Below are positions 37,002 to 46,908 of a stretch of DNA of 64,000 bases, piece after piece. The stretch is from Spirochaetales bacterium. Its GTDB lineage: Bacteria; Spirochaetota; Spirochaetia; Treponematales; Treponemataceae. The stretch lies in the NCBI GenBank assembly GCA_003252395.1, contig QKEL01000013.1:1-64000 (forward strand). The letters run 5' to 3'. The notes beneath the pieces were generated by a model. The model worked only from the letters and a program-made list of their open reading frames with translations. It did not search any database and was not told the origin of the DNA. Within the stretch, counting starts at the first letter, position 1. Each line of letters begins with the position of its first letter. The translations under genes and the position numbers were made by a program.

Positions 37002-38477
37002 TTACGGCTTTTTACCCAGCGGCGAGCCCGTGATGGTGCCCTTGGTCTTGTCCAGGGTAAACCGAACCTGCTTTTCCGCGGCCATGACCGTGTGGGTAAC
37101 GTGGCAAATCTCGATTTCCGTTCCCGGATACGCCGTGCCGTACACCTCCACGAAGGCCTCGTCGTTTCGGTCTATCCGGGGGAGTACGGCGGGAATGCGG
37201 GAGATTATCTCGGCCTTTTTGGCCTTGAGCTCCTCGATATGCCGGGCTATGTCCGGCAGGGGCTCTTCCTCGTATATCTCTTCGGCCCGCTGTATCTTTA
37301 CCGCGAGGACCTTCAATTGCTCGTTCGCGATGTCCAGTTCCTGCTGAACCGTGAAATCGGTCCCGCATCGGACCCTGGTTTTCGCGCCGTGCGAACTGCC
37401 TATCTCGAAGGCCTGCACGCCCCCGATGGCGATCACCTCGCAGCCCACGAGCTTGCCGCTTTCGCCCATGCGCACGCTGCCCATGGTGTAAACCCTCGAC
37501 TGCATAATGCTCCCGGTTACGCGTATGTCGCCGCGGACCGCCACCTTGCAGTTCTGGATGTACCGCGCCGTGAGCTCGCCGCCCACCCGCAGGGCGCCCC
37601 TGCTGCGTCCCTCGATCCCGGCCTGGGCGATAAGGTCTTTCTTGCACACCACCTCGGTCACGTCGAGCACGTCCGCGGCCACGATGGTGCCCGCCGAATA
37701 AATCTTAAAGCCGTCGGCAACCTTACCCCGAATGATCACGTCGCCGGGAAAGGTAATATTGCCCGTGGTAAAGTCGACTCCTTTCTTCAGTTCAAGAACG
37801 TCCTCGATGGATACCAACCCGTCCCGGGAAACGGAGAGGCGGCCGCTTTTGCCCGCGAACAGGCCCTTTTCCAGCTCCACCACGTTCTCTCCCGGGGTAA
37901 AGACCGGCATATGCTCCACGCGAAAGGGTATCTCGGTACCGTACAGGTCCGTGCCCGGCATTCCCGTTACCGCCGCCATCCGTCGGGCCAGCGGCTCCTT
38001 GTGGTGCACGATGCAAAAGGCGCTCAGGGTATGCCAGTCGATTCTCGCCGCGTTGGGGTCAATTTCGGGCTTGCGGTCGAGAAATTCCTTGCGCATCAGG
38101 AAATGCTCGGGAATTTCGTTGGTGCTCTCCGTGCCCAGGGCGATAACCACGTCCCGCACGGGCTCGTGCGTCGAATTGGCCTTGAATACCGCCTCTTCCA
38201 CCGCGGTTTGCTGAATGCCGTGTATTATGCCGGAATCCGCCAGTTTCCCCAGGAATACGGGGACGGTGAGAAAGGCCCCCCCGGGGATCGGCGGGTAAAA
38301 ATGGGCGACCGCCTTTTTTCGATCCGGGCTCACCGTAACTTCGGCATAGCCGTCGTTGGATTCTCCCTGACGAATGTAGAGGATGCTGCTTTCCTGTGTT
38401 TCCTGTGTTTCCTGGGTCCGTTCGTCTCCCACTATACCTTCTCCCGTCTCAATATCGGTAAAAACGTCCCTTGACAT
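37002..38477 (-). CDS. FapA family (DUF342) protein
   Basis: DUF342 beta-helix core (GNITFPGDVIIRGKVADGFKIYSAGTIVAADVLDVTEVVCKKDLIAQAGIEGRSRGALRVGGELTARYIQNC). Confidence 0.85.
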   Translation of the reverse strand: MSRDVFTDIETGEGIVGDERTQETQETQESSILYIRQGESNDGYAEVTVSPDRKKAVAHFYPPIPGGAFLTVPVFLGKLADSGIIHGIQQTAVEEAVFKANSTHEPVRDVVIALGTESTNEIPEHFLMRKEFLDRKPEIDPNAARIDWHTLSAFCIVHHKEPLARRMAAVTGMPGTDLYGTEIPFRVEHMPVFTPGENVVELEKGLFAGKSGRLSVSRDGLVSIEDVLELKKGVDFTTGNITFPGDVIIRGKVADGFKIYSAGTIVAADVLDVTEVVCKKDLIAQAGIEGRSRGALRVGGELTARYIQNCKVAVRGDIRVTGSIMQSRVYTMGSVRMGESGKLVGCEVIAIGGVQAFEIGSSHGAKTRVRCGTDFTVQQELDIANEQLKVLAVKIQRAEEIYEEEPLPDIARHIEELKAKKAEIISRIPAVLPRIDRNDEAFVEVYGTAYPGTEIEICHVTHTVMAAEKQVRFTLDKTKGTITGSPLGKKP

Positions 38478-38500
38478 TACAGCTTACATTATCCATTATA

Positions 38501-38518
38501 TATGTATAATTATTCATT
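38501..38518. promoter_or_regulatory. ARG-box-like operator upstream of argR
   Basis: TATGTATAATTATTCATT; half-sites TGTAT/ATTCA resemble the wNTGAATwwwwATTCANw consensus with one half-site mismatch. Confidence 0.6.
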
Positions 38519-38539
38519 TTTACTGGATGGCCCTGATAC

Positions 38540-39013
38540 GTGAAAGAACGATTGACCCGCCTTAAAACGATCCGAAAGCTCATAAAGACCTATCGGATCG
38601 AATCTCAAGAAGCCCTGCTCGGCTACCTGTCCCGCGAAGGTTTCGCCGTCACCCAGGCCACCCTGTCCCGGGACCTCAAGCTCCTGAAAGTCGGAAAGCT
38701 TTCCGACGGCCACAACGGATACGTATACACCCTTCCCGGCGACGAAGAGCGCCAGGAGTCGGAGCAAACCGTCGTTCAGGATTTCCTGCGCGGGTACATC
38801 TCCATCGAATACTCCCTCAATATGGTGGTAATTAAGACCTATTCCGGCCATTCCGACGTGGTCGCGAGCGCCCTGGACAGCATGAATCTCGAGGAAATCC
38901 TCGGTACCATCGCCGGACGGGACAACTGCGTCTTCGTGTGCCTCCGCGAAGGGGTTTCCGGAGAAGACTTCCTCGATACCCTCAAAATGAAAATTCCCGA
39001 ACTGGACGAGTAA
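38540..39013 (+). CDS. argR: Arginine repressor ArgR
   Basis: N-terminal wHTH (ESQEALLGYLSREGFAVTQATLSRDLKLLKVGKL), C-terminal GTIAGRDNCVFVCLREG; GTG start. Confidence 0.88.
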   Translation: MKERLTRLKTIRKLIKTYRIESQEALLGYLSREGFAVTQATLSRDLKLLKVGKLSDGHNGYVYTLPGDEERQESEQTVVQDFLRGYISIEYSLNMVVIKTYSGHSDVVASALDSMNLEEILGTIAGRDNCVFVCLREGVSGEDFLDTLKMKIPELDE

Positions 39014-39038
39014 GCCCTCATTTTTTAGGAGAAATCAG

Positions 39039-40610
39039 ATGATCAACTGGAACAATCTCGATTCGAGCGAGGCATACAAGAAAATGCTTTCGCTCGCGGG
39101 GCAGGTGCGTCTAGCCGACGTTCTCACTGCCGAACGCGTGAAAAAGTACGAGGCGCCCATGGCAGCGGGTCTCGTGTATAATTATGCAGCGAAACAGGTT
39201 AACGAGCAAATCCTCACGGTACTGCAGGAGCTTTCCGACGAGCAGCAGCTGGTCGAAAAGTACCGGGCCCTCCTCGACGGCGAGACGATTAATACCGGCG
39301 AAAACCGCAAGGTGCTCCACCAGCTCGCCCGCGGCCAGCTCGGCAAGGACGTGCTCTTCGAGGGCAAAAACCTGCGCTCCTTCTACTCGGGCGAGCAGGC
39401 GAAAATCGCGGCCTTCGCGAAGAAAGTCCACTCGGGCGAGATCCGCGGCACCAAGGGCGACGCGTTCGATACGGTCGTCCAGATCGGCATCGGCGGCTCC
39501 GACCTCGGCCCACGCGCCCTTTACCTCGCCCTCGAGCAATGGGCGGTTTCTTCCGGCAAGAAAAAGATGGAAGCCCGCTTCGTCTCCAACGTTGACCCCG
39601 ACGACGCCTCGGCCGTCGTCGCCGGCATCGACCTCGCGAAGAGCCTATTCATCCTCGTGTCCAAGAGCGGCACCACCCAGGAAACGCTCGCCAACGAGCT
39701 TTTCGTGAAGGACTTCCTGAAAAAGGCCGGCCTCGACCCCGCCAAGCAGATGATCGCCGTCACGAGCGAAACGAGCCCGTTGGCCAACAATCCCGGCTAC
39801 CTCGCCTCCTTCTACATGGACGACTTCATCGGCGGCCGCTACTCCTCTTCCTCCGCCGTCGGCGGCGCCGTCCTTTCCCTCGCCTTCGGAAGCGACGTGT
39901 TCGAGGAATTCCTCGCCGGGGCTACCGCCGCGGACAAGGGCGCCCTCGAGTCGGACATCCGCAAGAATCCCGCCCTTCTCGACGCCCTCATCGGCGTGTA
40001 CGAGCGGAACGCCCTGGGCTATCCTTCCACCGCGATCCTTCCCTACAGCCAGGCGCTCTCGCGCTTCCCCGCCCACCTCCAGCAGGCGGACATGGAATCG
40101 AACGGCAAGCAGGTGAACCGCCGCGGCGAACCGGTCGGCTACTCCACCGGCCCGGTGATCTTCGGCGAGAGCGGCACCAACGGCCAGCACTCCTTCTTCC
40201 AGCTCCTCCACCAGGGCACCGACGCGGTTCCCCTCCAGTTCATCGGCTTTACCGAGAACCAGGCGGGCAACGACGTGACGGTAGACGGCTCCACGAGCCA
40301 GAAAAAGCTCTGCGCCAACCTCGTCGCCCAGATCGTCGCCTTCGCAAAAGGCAAGGGCGACTCGAACCCCAACAAGAACTTCCCCGGCGAGCGGCCCTCG
40401 AGCCTCATCCGCGGAAAGCGCCTCACCCCCGCCGCCCTCGGCGCCCTCCTCGCGCACTACGAGAACAAGATCATGTTCCAGGGTTTCGCGTGGAACCTCA
40501 ACAGCTTTGACCAGGAAGGCGTACAGCTCGGCAAGGTCCTCACCAAGAAGGTCCTCTCGGGCGACATGAGTCCCGAACTGAAGGCCTACGCGGACCTGTT
40601 TGGCCTGTAA
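39039..40610 (+). CDS. pgi: Glucose-6-phosphate isomerase
   Basis: GIGGSDLGPRALYLAL, FILVSKSGTTQETLANE, ESGTNGQHSFFQLLHQGTDAVPLQFIG. Confidence 0.94.
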   Translation: MINWNNLDSSEAYKKMLSLAGQVRLADVLTAERVKKYEAPMAAGLVYNYAAKQVNEQILTVLQELSDEQQLVEKYRALLDGETINTGENRKVLHQLARGQLGKDVLFEGKNLRSFYSGEQAKIAAFAKKVHSGEIRGTKGDAFDTVVQIGIGGSDLGPRALYLALEQWAVSSGKKKMEARFVSNVDPDDASAVVAGIDLAKSLFILVSKSGTTQETLANELFVKDFLKKAGLDPAKQMIAVTSETSPLANNPGYLASFYMDDFIGGRYSSSSAVGGAVLSLAFGSDVFEEFLAGATAADKGALESDIRKNPALLDALIGVYERNALGYPSTAILPYSQALSRFPAHLQQADMESNGKQVNRRGEPVGYSTGPVIFGESGTNGQHSFFQLLHQGTDAVPLQFIGFTENQAGNDVTVDGSTSQKKLCANLVAQIVAFAKGKGDSNPNKNFPGERPSSLIRGKRLTPAALGALLAHYENKIMFQGFAWNLNSFDQEGVQLGKVLTKKVLSGDMSPELKAYADLFGL

Positions 40611-40629
40611 GCCCTCGGAAGATCCAAGA

Positions 40630-40680
40630 AGAGGCACACAAGGCCACGTGGGGCGACGCCGGAACGGCGGAGCCCCCGCC
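40630..40680. repeat. Dispersed intergenic repeat, copy B, upstream of serC
   Basis: AGAGGCACACAAGGCCACG...GGCGGAGCCCCCGCC; about 37 of 52 aligned positions match 59044-59095; terminal hairpin with AGCCC loop. Confidence 0.5.
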
Positions 40681-40750
40681 CAGAAAGCGCTCGTTCGTTC
40701 AGGCGGCCGCGTATCGACGGGCCGCTCAGTAAAAAAAGTAAGGAGCTATC

Positions 40751-41869
40751 GTGAAACCGACCGAAAAACCGGCAAACCCGAACTTTTCCTCCGGCCCCTG
40801 CGCCAAGCGCCCGGGCTACTCGCTTGCGTCCCTTCGCGGCGATATTCTCGGCCGTTCCCACCGTTCGTCCCTCGGCAAGGCCCGCCTCCAGGAGTCCATC
40901 GAGCGGACCAAGAAACTGCTCGGCCTTCCCGCCGGTTATCGCGTCGGGATCGTCCCGGCCTCCGATACCGGCGCCTTCGAAATGGCCCTGTGGTCGCTCC
41001 TCGGGGCGCGCGGCGTAGACGTATTCTCCTGGGAATCCTTCGGCGAAGGCTGGGCGAACGACGTAAAAAAGCAGCTCAAGATCGCGGACGCCCGCTATTT
41101 CGGCGCGCCCTACGGCAGCCTTCCCGACCTTTCCCTGGCGGACTTCTCTCGCGACGTGGTTTTCGCCTGGAACGGCACCACCTCCGGCGTAAAGGTCCCG
41201 AACGGCGACTGGATACCCGCCGATCGCGCCGGACTCACGCTGTGCGACGCGACGAGCGCCGTGTTCGCGATGGACATTCCCTGGAAAAAACTGGACGCGG
41301 TAACCTTTTCCTGGCAGAAGGTGCTCGGCGGAGAGGCGGCCCACGGCATGATCGTCCTCTCGCCCCGCGCCGTCGAACGCCTTGAAACGTATACGCCGGC
41401 CTGGCCGCTTCCCAAGATATTCCGGATGGCGTCGGGCGGTAAGGTCTTCGAGGAACTATTCGAGGGCTCGACCATCAATACGCCTTCCATGATCGCGAAC
41501 GAGGATTATCTCGACGCCCTCGCCTGGGCGGAATCCGTCGGCGGCCTGAAAGGCTTGATCGCGCGCAGCGAGGCGAATCTCTCGGCCTTCGAGCGCTTCG
41601 TGGCCGAACGGCCCTGGGTCAGTTTTCTCGCCGCCGAGAAGGCCAACCGCTCGAACACTTCGGTCTGTCTCTGCCTCGACCTGACCCCCGAACAGGTCAA
41701 GTCGATGGTCAAGCTTCTCGCGGGCGAGAAGGTCGCCTACGATTGCGGTTCCTACAAGGACGCCCCCGCCGGACTCCGGTTCTGGTGCGGCGCGACGATC
41801 GAAACGTCCGATATCGAAAAACTCTTTCCCTGGCTCGATTGGGCCTACGCCGAGGTCAAAAAGGCGTAA
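40751..41869 (+). CDS. serC: Phosphoserine aminotransferase
   Basis: [43 protein letters not shown] (PLP Lys), [17 protein letters not shown]. Confidence 0.9.
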   Translation: MKPTEKPANPNFSSGPCAKRPGYSLASLRGDILGRSHRSSLGKARLQESIERTKKLLGLPAGYRVGIVPASDTGAFEMALWSLLGARGVDVFSWESFGEGWANDVKKQLKIADARYFGAPYGSLPDLSLADFSRDVVFAWNGTTSGVKVPNGDWIPADRAGLTLCDATSAVFAMDIPWKKLDAVTFSWQKVLGGEAAHGMIVLSPRAVERLETYTPAWPLPKIFRMASGGKVFEELFEGSTINTPSMIANEDYLDALAWAESVGGLKGLIARSEANLSAFERFVAERPWVSFLAAEKANRSNTSVCLCLDLTPEQVKSMVKLLAGEKVAYDCGSYKDAPAGLRFWCGATIETSDIEKLFPWLDWAYAEVKKA

Positions 41870-41878
41870 ATCGCTTCC

Positions 41879-41900
41879 CGATCCCCGTTAAAGGGGATCG
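41879..41900. terminator. Hairpin between convergent serC and M28 peptidase genes
   Basis: CGATCCCC-GTTAA-AGGGGATCG stem, encompassing the stop codon of the minus-strand gene; no clear T-run. Confidence 0.45.
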
Positions 41901-42892
41901 AGGGAGGCGGCGAGGCAGTCGAGAAAATCTTTCATGAGCGTAAAGGCCTCCGGCGTGAGGGTCGCGGCGTTATCGCCCGCGCCGTGCATGAGCCGCCAGG
42001 TTTCGGGTATATGAAGGCGGAGCGTTTCCTCGCGGGGCGCGTTCCGTTCGGGCGACCCGTGGCTATTCGCGGTTACGAGCCGTTCCAGGGCCTCTATATC
42101 CGGTTTTCCCGCGAGGCCCGCACCCTTGCCCGCCAGGGCGAAAAGAAGGCTATCCGCTTCCTGCCGGGGGAGCACGGTGATCACCTGCGCGGCGATTCCA
42201 GCGGCGAGAAAGCCCGCGTTGTCGCTGTAGGGGGTCAAAAGGGTTATCCATTTTCCCGCCGCCGCTTCCCGGGCGATAGCGCGGGTGCGGTCGCGAAGGT
42301 CGGCAGCCTTACGGGCAAGGCCGGTCGCGTCGGAGCCGCCCTTCGTCGCCCGTTTCGTGCCGCGGAGCCCGGCTTCCGAAAGCACGAGCACGTCGCCCCG
42401 TCCGCAGGCGTCGAACACGTACACGTCCGCGTCGTCCAAGCCGAGGGTTTTCAACCCGCTTCCGACGGCGAAAGACCCCTGCGCGCGTATCCCCCCCGTT
42501 CCCGCCGCTTCCTCTCCGTCGGTAAACAAGATAACCGTATTATGCGCCTTTCGGAGAATCCCGCCCCAGCGCGCCCCCGATTGCGCCGCGCCGCCGCCGC
42601 CGGCGAGCCGTTCCGCGAGCAGCATCAATTGAAAACAGGCCGCCCCGTTGTCGTTCGCGCCGGGAGACCCCGCCGTTCGGTCGTGATGGGCCACGAGAAT
42701 CTTGGTCCGGAAGTTTGGGTCGTACGAATCGGTCGGGAAACGGACGATAACGTGCCTTTTCCCCGCGAGTTCCAGGTTCCTGGCCGGAACGTCGCGTTCG
42801 GTAAGCCAGCGAAGAATAAAGGCTGCCCGGTCTGTTTCGGGGGCGAGAAAGGCGAGGAGCGATTCGGACGCCGGGCCGGTTGTCGGTTCCAT
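41888..42892 (-). CDS. M28-family metallopeptidase
   Basis: ILVAHHDRTAGSPGANDNGAACFQLMLLAERL (HxD, GANDN) and FTDGEEAAGTGG. Confidence 0.8.
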   Translation of the reverse strand: MEPTTGPASESLLAFLAPETDRAAFILRWLTERDVPARNLELAGKRHVIVRFPTDSYDPNFRTKILVAHHDRTAGSPGANDNGAACFQLMLLAERLAGGGGAAQSGARWGGILRKAHNTVILFTDGEEAAGTGGIRAQGSFAVGSGLKTLGLDDADVYVFDACGRGDVLVLSEAGLRGTKRATKGGSDATGLARKAADLRDRTRAIAREAAAGKWITLLTPYSDNAGFLAAGIAAQVITVLPRQEADSLLFALAGKGAGLAGKPDIEALERLVTANSHGSPERNAPREETLRLHIPETWRLMHGAGDNAATLTPEAFTLMKDFLDCLAASLDPL

Positions 42893-42962
42893 GGGTGCAG
42901 TATACCACGGGGAAGGGCGAGCCGGGTACTTCGCGGCGTGCGTCTTACTATGCCGGTGGGCA

Positions 42963-42996
42963 AAAAAAAACCGGAACCCCTTTCGGAGTTCCGGCC
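42963..42996 (-). terminator. Intrinsic terminator downstream of the RRM protein gene
   Basis: CCGGAAC...GTTCCGG stem with T-run on the minus strand. Confidence 0.75.
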
Positions 42997-43032
42997 TTCA
43001 GTTATTCGAAATACCTGTTGCGCTTATGTTTC

Positions 43033-43335
43033 TCAGTAGCGATCGCCGTATCCACCGCGATCGTTGTAGCGGGGGCGAGCCTCGCGGGGCTTGTTCTCCG
43101 CAACGTTGACCCGGAGGCGGCGGCCTTCGAATTCCTGGTTGTTAAGGGTCGCGATGGCGGCCTCGGCAGCCTGAGCGTCGGCCATTTCAATGAAACCGAA
43201 ACCCTTGGACTGCTGGGTGTAGCGATCCTTAATGATGATGGAGGATACCACTTCGCCATACTGGCCGAAGAGATTCGAGAGGGCGGCCTCGGTGGTCGCG
43301 TAGTTCATGTTGCCTACATAAATCTTCTGAGACAT
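43033..43335 (-). CDS. RNA-binding protein, RRM domain
   Basis: RNP motifs IYVGNMNY and KGFGFIEM. Confidence 0.92.
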   Translation of the reverse strand: MSQKIYVGNMNYATTEAALSNLFGQYGEVVSSIIIKDRYTQQSKGFGFIEMADAQAAEAAIATLNNQEFEGRRLRVNVAENKPREARPRYNDRGGYGDRY

Positions 43336-43604
43336 ACAAATCCTTTACCGTTAATCCGGTAATGCTTGATTGCTACCGCCAAAAAAGCGGTACATCAACG
43401 GCCTTGTCGCTGTTATAAATGGAAACCGGAATGGCGCGGTATGCTGGATCAAGCGCAGGACAGGCAGGATACAGAAGCAGACAACAGTCATCGGACACAT
43501 TTCTTAACATGATCAAAGAACCCGTTAGATAATTTTACTGTAGCACGGCTTTCTGCAGACGTCAACTCGAGATATGATATAATGTCCGCGGGAGGTAAAA
43601 AAAA

Positions 43605-44360
43605 TTGGACTATTATCGCGTTTCCACGGAAAAAACCGGAGAAATTGGACATAAAACCCTGCCTTTACCGTTTCCGGGACATGAGGGCTCAGGTTCCGAA
43701 ACCCGCTTTTTCTTAAAAGCCGACGAAACGGGCCTTACCCTTGTCGCCGAAGCGGAATTTTCCGGCGTCCTGGCAAGTCGCGACCGGTCCCCCAAGGGCC
43801 GCGTCTTCGAGGACGATTGTCTGGAGCTCTTCCTTAGGCCACAAATAAGCCCGGAAAACCCCTTTCCCGCGGCCTTTTATTTCGGCTGGGAGGTAAACCC
43901 CGCGGGCAACCTGCTCGAATACCGTGCCGGAATCGGGGCCGAGGGGGAACGGATGATCGGAAACGGGAGCGGGCTTTCCGTCGCCGACGGTTCGGGGGCG
44001 AAGCCGGGCGTGGAGCCGGTATTCGGCATCCTTCGCGACGAGATTTGCGGGGTGAAAATCGCCTTCGACTACGATTGGCATTCCGGTGCCCTGATCAAGA
44101 CCGAGCTCCTGCGGGAATCGGAGGGCAAGGTTCCGGGCCTGTGGCGTTTGGCGTTATGCGTGCCCTGGTCGGATTTCGGCCTGTCGGGTTTCCCCGCCGG
44201 TGAGCGTTGGTACTTCACGGTCAACCGGATCGACCGGTCGGCGGCCCCGGGCCGGGACGGGCCAGCGGGAAAACCGGGCCTTGCGACATTGCTTTCCGGC
44301 ACGGACATACCCGCCTTCCATCAGCCCGATTCCTTTATGCCGTTAGAATTCGGGGTCTGA
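43605..44360 (+). CDS. Carbohydrate-binding family 9-like domain protein
   Basis: VFEDDCLELFLRP...FYFGWEVNPAGNLLEYRAG...WYFTVNRIDRS. Confidence 0.7.
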   Translation: MDYYRVSTEKTGEIGHKTLPLPFPGHEGSGSETRFFLKADETGLTLVAEAEFSGVLASRDRSPKGRVFEDDCLELFLRPQISPENPFPAAFYFGWEVNPAGNLLEYRAGIGAEGERMIGNGSGLSVADGSGAKPGVEPVFGILRDEICGVKIAFDYDWHSGALIKTELLRESEGKVPGLWRLALCVPWSDFGLSGFPAGERWYFTVNRIDRSAAPGRDGPAGKPGLATLLSGTDIPAFHQPDSFMPLEFGV

Positions 44361-44364
44361 CCCC
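44352..44364. repeat. REP-like palindrome GGGGTCTGACCCC
   Basis: 6-bp arms GGGGTC/GACCCC around a single T, overlapping the stop codon of 43605-44360; same core as 7896-7908. Confidence 0.4.
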
Positions 44365-44365
44365 C

Positions 44366-45706
44366 TCAGGCAATCGACTTGGTCATCCAGCGCTTGCTTT
44401 TCCAACGGAGGATCATGATCACGCCCCGCGTGGTTTCGTCCGTGCCCGTGGCGAGCCATACGCCCACGAGGCCCAAGCCCAGCTTCATGCCCAAAAGCCA
44501 GCTGCCGAATACCATTATGCCCCACATGGAAAGTATGCCGTAAAACACCGGGAATCGGACGTCGCCCGACCCCTTGAGCGCCGCGATGGTTATCAGGTTC
44601 ATTGACCTGCCGAATTCCACGTATATGGAGAAGAGCAATAGGGTAGCGGTAAGCTTGACGATTTCCGGCTCATGGGTAAAGAATCCGATGAGGGGCATTT
44701 TCACGAGGTTTATGATGAGGATCATGCCGACGGAAAGCGCGGTGCCGATCAGCTGGTAGCGGTACACCCGACGGTAGGCGTCGTCGGCCTTTTTCGCCCC
44801 CACGAACCAGCCCGTCTTTATTTGGGTCGCCGAGCCGATGGACATGGCGAACACGAACACGAACCGCGCGATGGTGATCGTGTATACCTGGGCCGACATG
44901 GCGAAGGTGCCGAAGCTCGAGACCATGGCCATGATGGCGATTTGGGCCGTATTGTAGGCCATGTTCTCCCCGGCGGTAGGCACGCCGATGGAGAGGACCG
45001 TCTTGTATATCTTCGTCGGAACCGCGCGCCAGCCGCGAATGGGGAACTGCACGTCAGGAATCGCCCGTATTCGCAGGGCGAGGATCACGCAGGCGACCAG
45101 CTGCGAGAAAACCGAGGATATGGCCACGCCGACCACGCCGAATACCGGCAGGCCGAAAAAGCCGTAAAGGGATACGGCGTTGCCGATCACGTTCACGAGG
45201 TTCGCGATCATGGTGGTGAACATGGTATCCTTGGTGTGCCCGTAGGAGCGAAGCACCGTGGACTGCAGCATGTTAAAGGCGATAAAGGGCGCCCCGATTC
45301 CCCCGAAAATCGTGAAGTACTGCATGGCGAAGCCGCGCACGTCCTCCTCGATCGGGTAGAGGGAAAGGATAGAGCGGGTGAAAAGCAGTACCGCCGCCAT
45401 AATGGTCAGCGAGGTTACCACTACCATGACCGCGCCCGCCTGGGCGACGTGCCGTGCTTCGTCGCGCCGGTCCGCGCCGAGGTACTGGGCGAGCACGATG
45501 CTGGTTCCCACCGCGATCACGTTGAACATGATATTGATAAAGAATACGTATTGCCCGACGAGGCCCACCGCGGCGACCGCCGCCTGGGAGTAGCCGGAGA
45601 GCATGACCGTATCCACCGACATGACGAGAATCCGGAAGATCGACTCCGCCAGGATGGGAAGGGTGAGCGCGACCATGGGTAGGGACGCTTTTGTTGACGC
45701 TTTCAT
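44366..45706 (-). CDS. MATE-family efflux transporter
   Basis: 12-TM MatE pattern: LPILAESIFRILVMSVDTVMLSGYSQAAVAAVGLVGQ. Confidence 0.92.
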   Translation of the reverse strand: MKASTKASLPMVALTLPILAESIFRILVMSVDTVMLSGYSQAAVAAVGLVGQYVFFINIMFNVIAVGTSIVLAQYLGADRRDEARHVAQAGAVMVVVTSLTIMAAVLLFTRSILSLYPIEEDVRGFAMQYFTIFGGIGAPFIAFNMLQSTVLRSYGHTKDTMFTTMIANLVNVIGNAVSLYGFFGLPVFGVVGVAISSVFSQLVACVILALRIRAIPDVQFPIRGWRAVPTKIYKTVLSIGVPTAGENMAYNTAQIAIMAMVSSFGTFAMSAQVYTITIARFVFVFAMSIGSATQIKTGWFVGAKKADDAYRRVYRYQLIGTALSVGMILIINLVKMPLIGFFTHEPEIVKLTATLLLFSIYVEFGRSMNLITIAALKGSGDVRFPVFYGILSMWGIMVFGSWLLGMKLGLGLVGVWLATGTDETTRGVIMILRWKSKRWMTKSIA

Positions 45707-45777
45707 ATTATTGTGTGGGGAGTGTATCCCTTTTCGTCCCTTGCGTCCAGCGGGATTTTTTAAGTATACTCGGATTT

Positions 45778-46710
45778 ATGATCGAAGCCCCCATCGCCGA
45801 TCCCGTGCTCCGGGAACGGTTCGAATCAATGCATCCCGACGGAATGTCCGTCTTCCTCCTGGGCGGCGGAACCCTCCGCGGCGCCCTTTTTCACGGCACG
45901 CGGTTCGTGAACCGTTTACGCGCCCAACATTCGCTGGGCATCCTCGAAACCATGGTTCTCGGCCAGGCTGCCCTTTCTGGCGCCCTCCTCATCCCGACGA
46001 TGAAGGGCCGCGACCGGACCATATTCCGGTACGACACGCGCGGGCCCGCCGCGGGGTTTAGCGTGGAGGCGGACTCTACCGGGTTCGTCCGCGGCTATCT
46101 TTTTCAGGACCCGATTCCCCTGGATTCCCCGCCCGCGGACTGGGACCTCGCCCCCTATTTCGGCGACGGAACCCTCTCGCTGATCCGCTTCCCCGAGGGC
46201 GCGCGGGAACCCGTGACGGGCACGGTGGAGATTAAGCACCGGAATATCGCCAAGGACCTGGCCGAATACTTTCTCGTGTCCGAGCAAACCCAAACCGCCT
46301 TCGATTCGGGCATCCAGCTGGACCGGGAAGGGCGGGTAATCGGGGCCGGCGCGCTGTATCTCCAGGTTATGCCCGGCGCCGATCCGGAACTGGTGGATGC
46401 GGCTTCCCGCGCCTTTTCCGCCGCCCCTTCCCTGGGCGCCTGGTTTGCCGAGGGCGGGGACCGGGAAGACATTATCTATGGGCTCTTCCGCGGAATGGAC
46501 CCCGCGGTGGCCCTTGAGCGGGACATTCGGTTTGACTGTCCCTGTTCCAAGGCGAAATTCGCGGCCCATCTGGCAAGCCTGCCAAAGGGCGAACTGGAAG
46601 ACCTCGCCGCAAACGGCGAAGATCCCACCGTCATCTATTGCCATAACTGCGGCAGCGAATACCCCTTTACCCGGCCTGAACTGGCGGCGATTCGGGATCA
46701 TCGTCCGTAA
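45778..46710 (+). CDS. hslO: Hsp33 redox-regulated chaperone
   Basis: C-terminal FDCPCSKAKF...IYCHNCGSEYPF (CxC + CxxC); Hsp33 core. Confidence 0.9.
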   Translation: MIEAPIADPVLRERFESMHPDGMSVFLLGGGTLRGALFHGTRFVNRLRAQHSLGILETMVLGQAALSGALLIPTMKGRDRTIFRYDTRGPAAGFSVEADSTGFVRGYLFQDPIPLDSPPADWDLAPYFGDGTLSLIRFPEGAREPVTGTVEIKHRNIAKDLAEYFLVSEQTQTAFDSGIQLDREGRVIGAGALYLQVMPGADPELVDAASRAFSAAPSLGAWFAEGGDREDIIYGLFRGMDPAVALERDIRFDCPCSKAKFAAHLASLPKGELEDLAANGEDPTVIYCHNCGSEYPFTRPELAAIRDHRP

Positions 46711-46746
46711 GCCGCACTCAACCGCGCATTCCTCCCTCCCGCGATG

Positions 46747-46773
46747 AAAACCGGCCGATATGGTCGGTTTTTT
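46747..46773 (+). terminator. Intrinsic terminator after hslO
   Basis: AAAACCGGCCGATATGGTCGGTTTTTT hairpin plus T-run. Confidence 0.65.
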
Positions 46774-46784
46774 ATCGACTTTCG

Positions 46785-46812
46785 TTGACAACGCACCTTC
46801 GGCGAATATCAT
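46785..46812 (+). promoter_or_regulatory. Sigma70-like promoter of the hydrogenase operon
   Basis: TTGACA - 16 nt - TATCAT upstream of 46909. Confidence 0.45.
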
Positions 46813-46908
46813 TAGGGGTATGAGAAAAAGTACTCCCCGGGACCCCTCCCTTCTTCTGTTCGACCCCCGAGTCCTTTTTCCAAAATCCCGTCAGGAGGAC
46901 CCGTTTCC

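Noticed and set aside
37092-38474. 460-aa plus-strand ORF opposite the FapA-family gene
   Set aside because: No domain, His/Arg/Gly-rich composition; the minus frame has DUF342 repeats.
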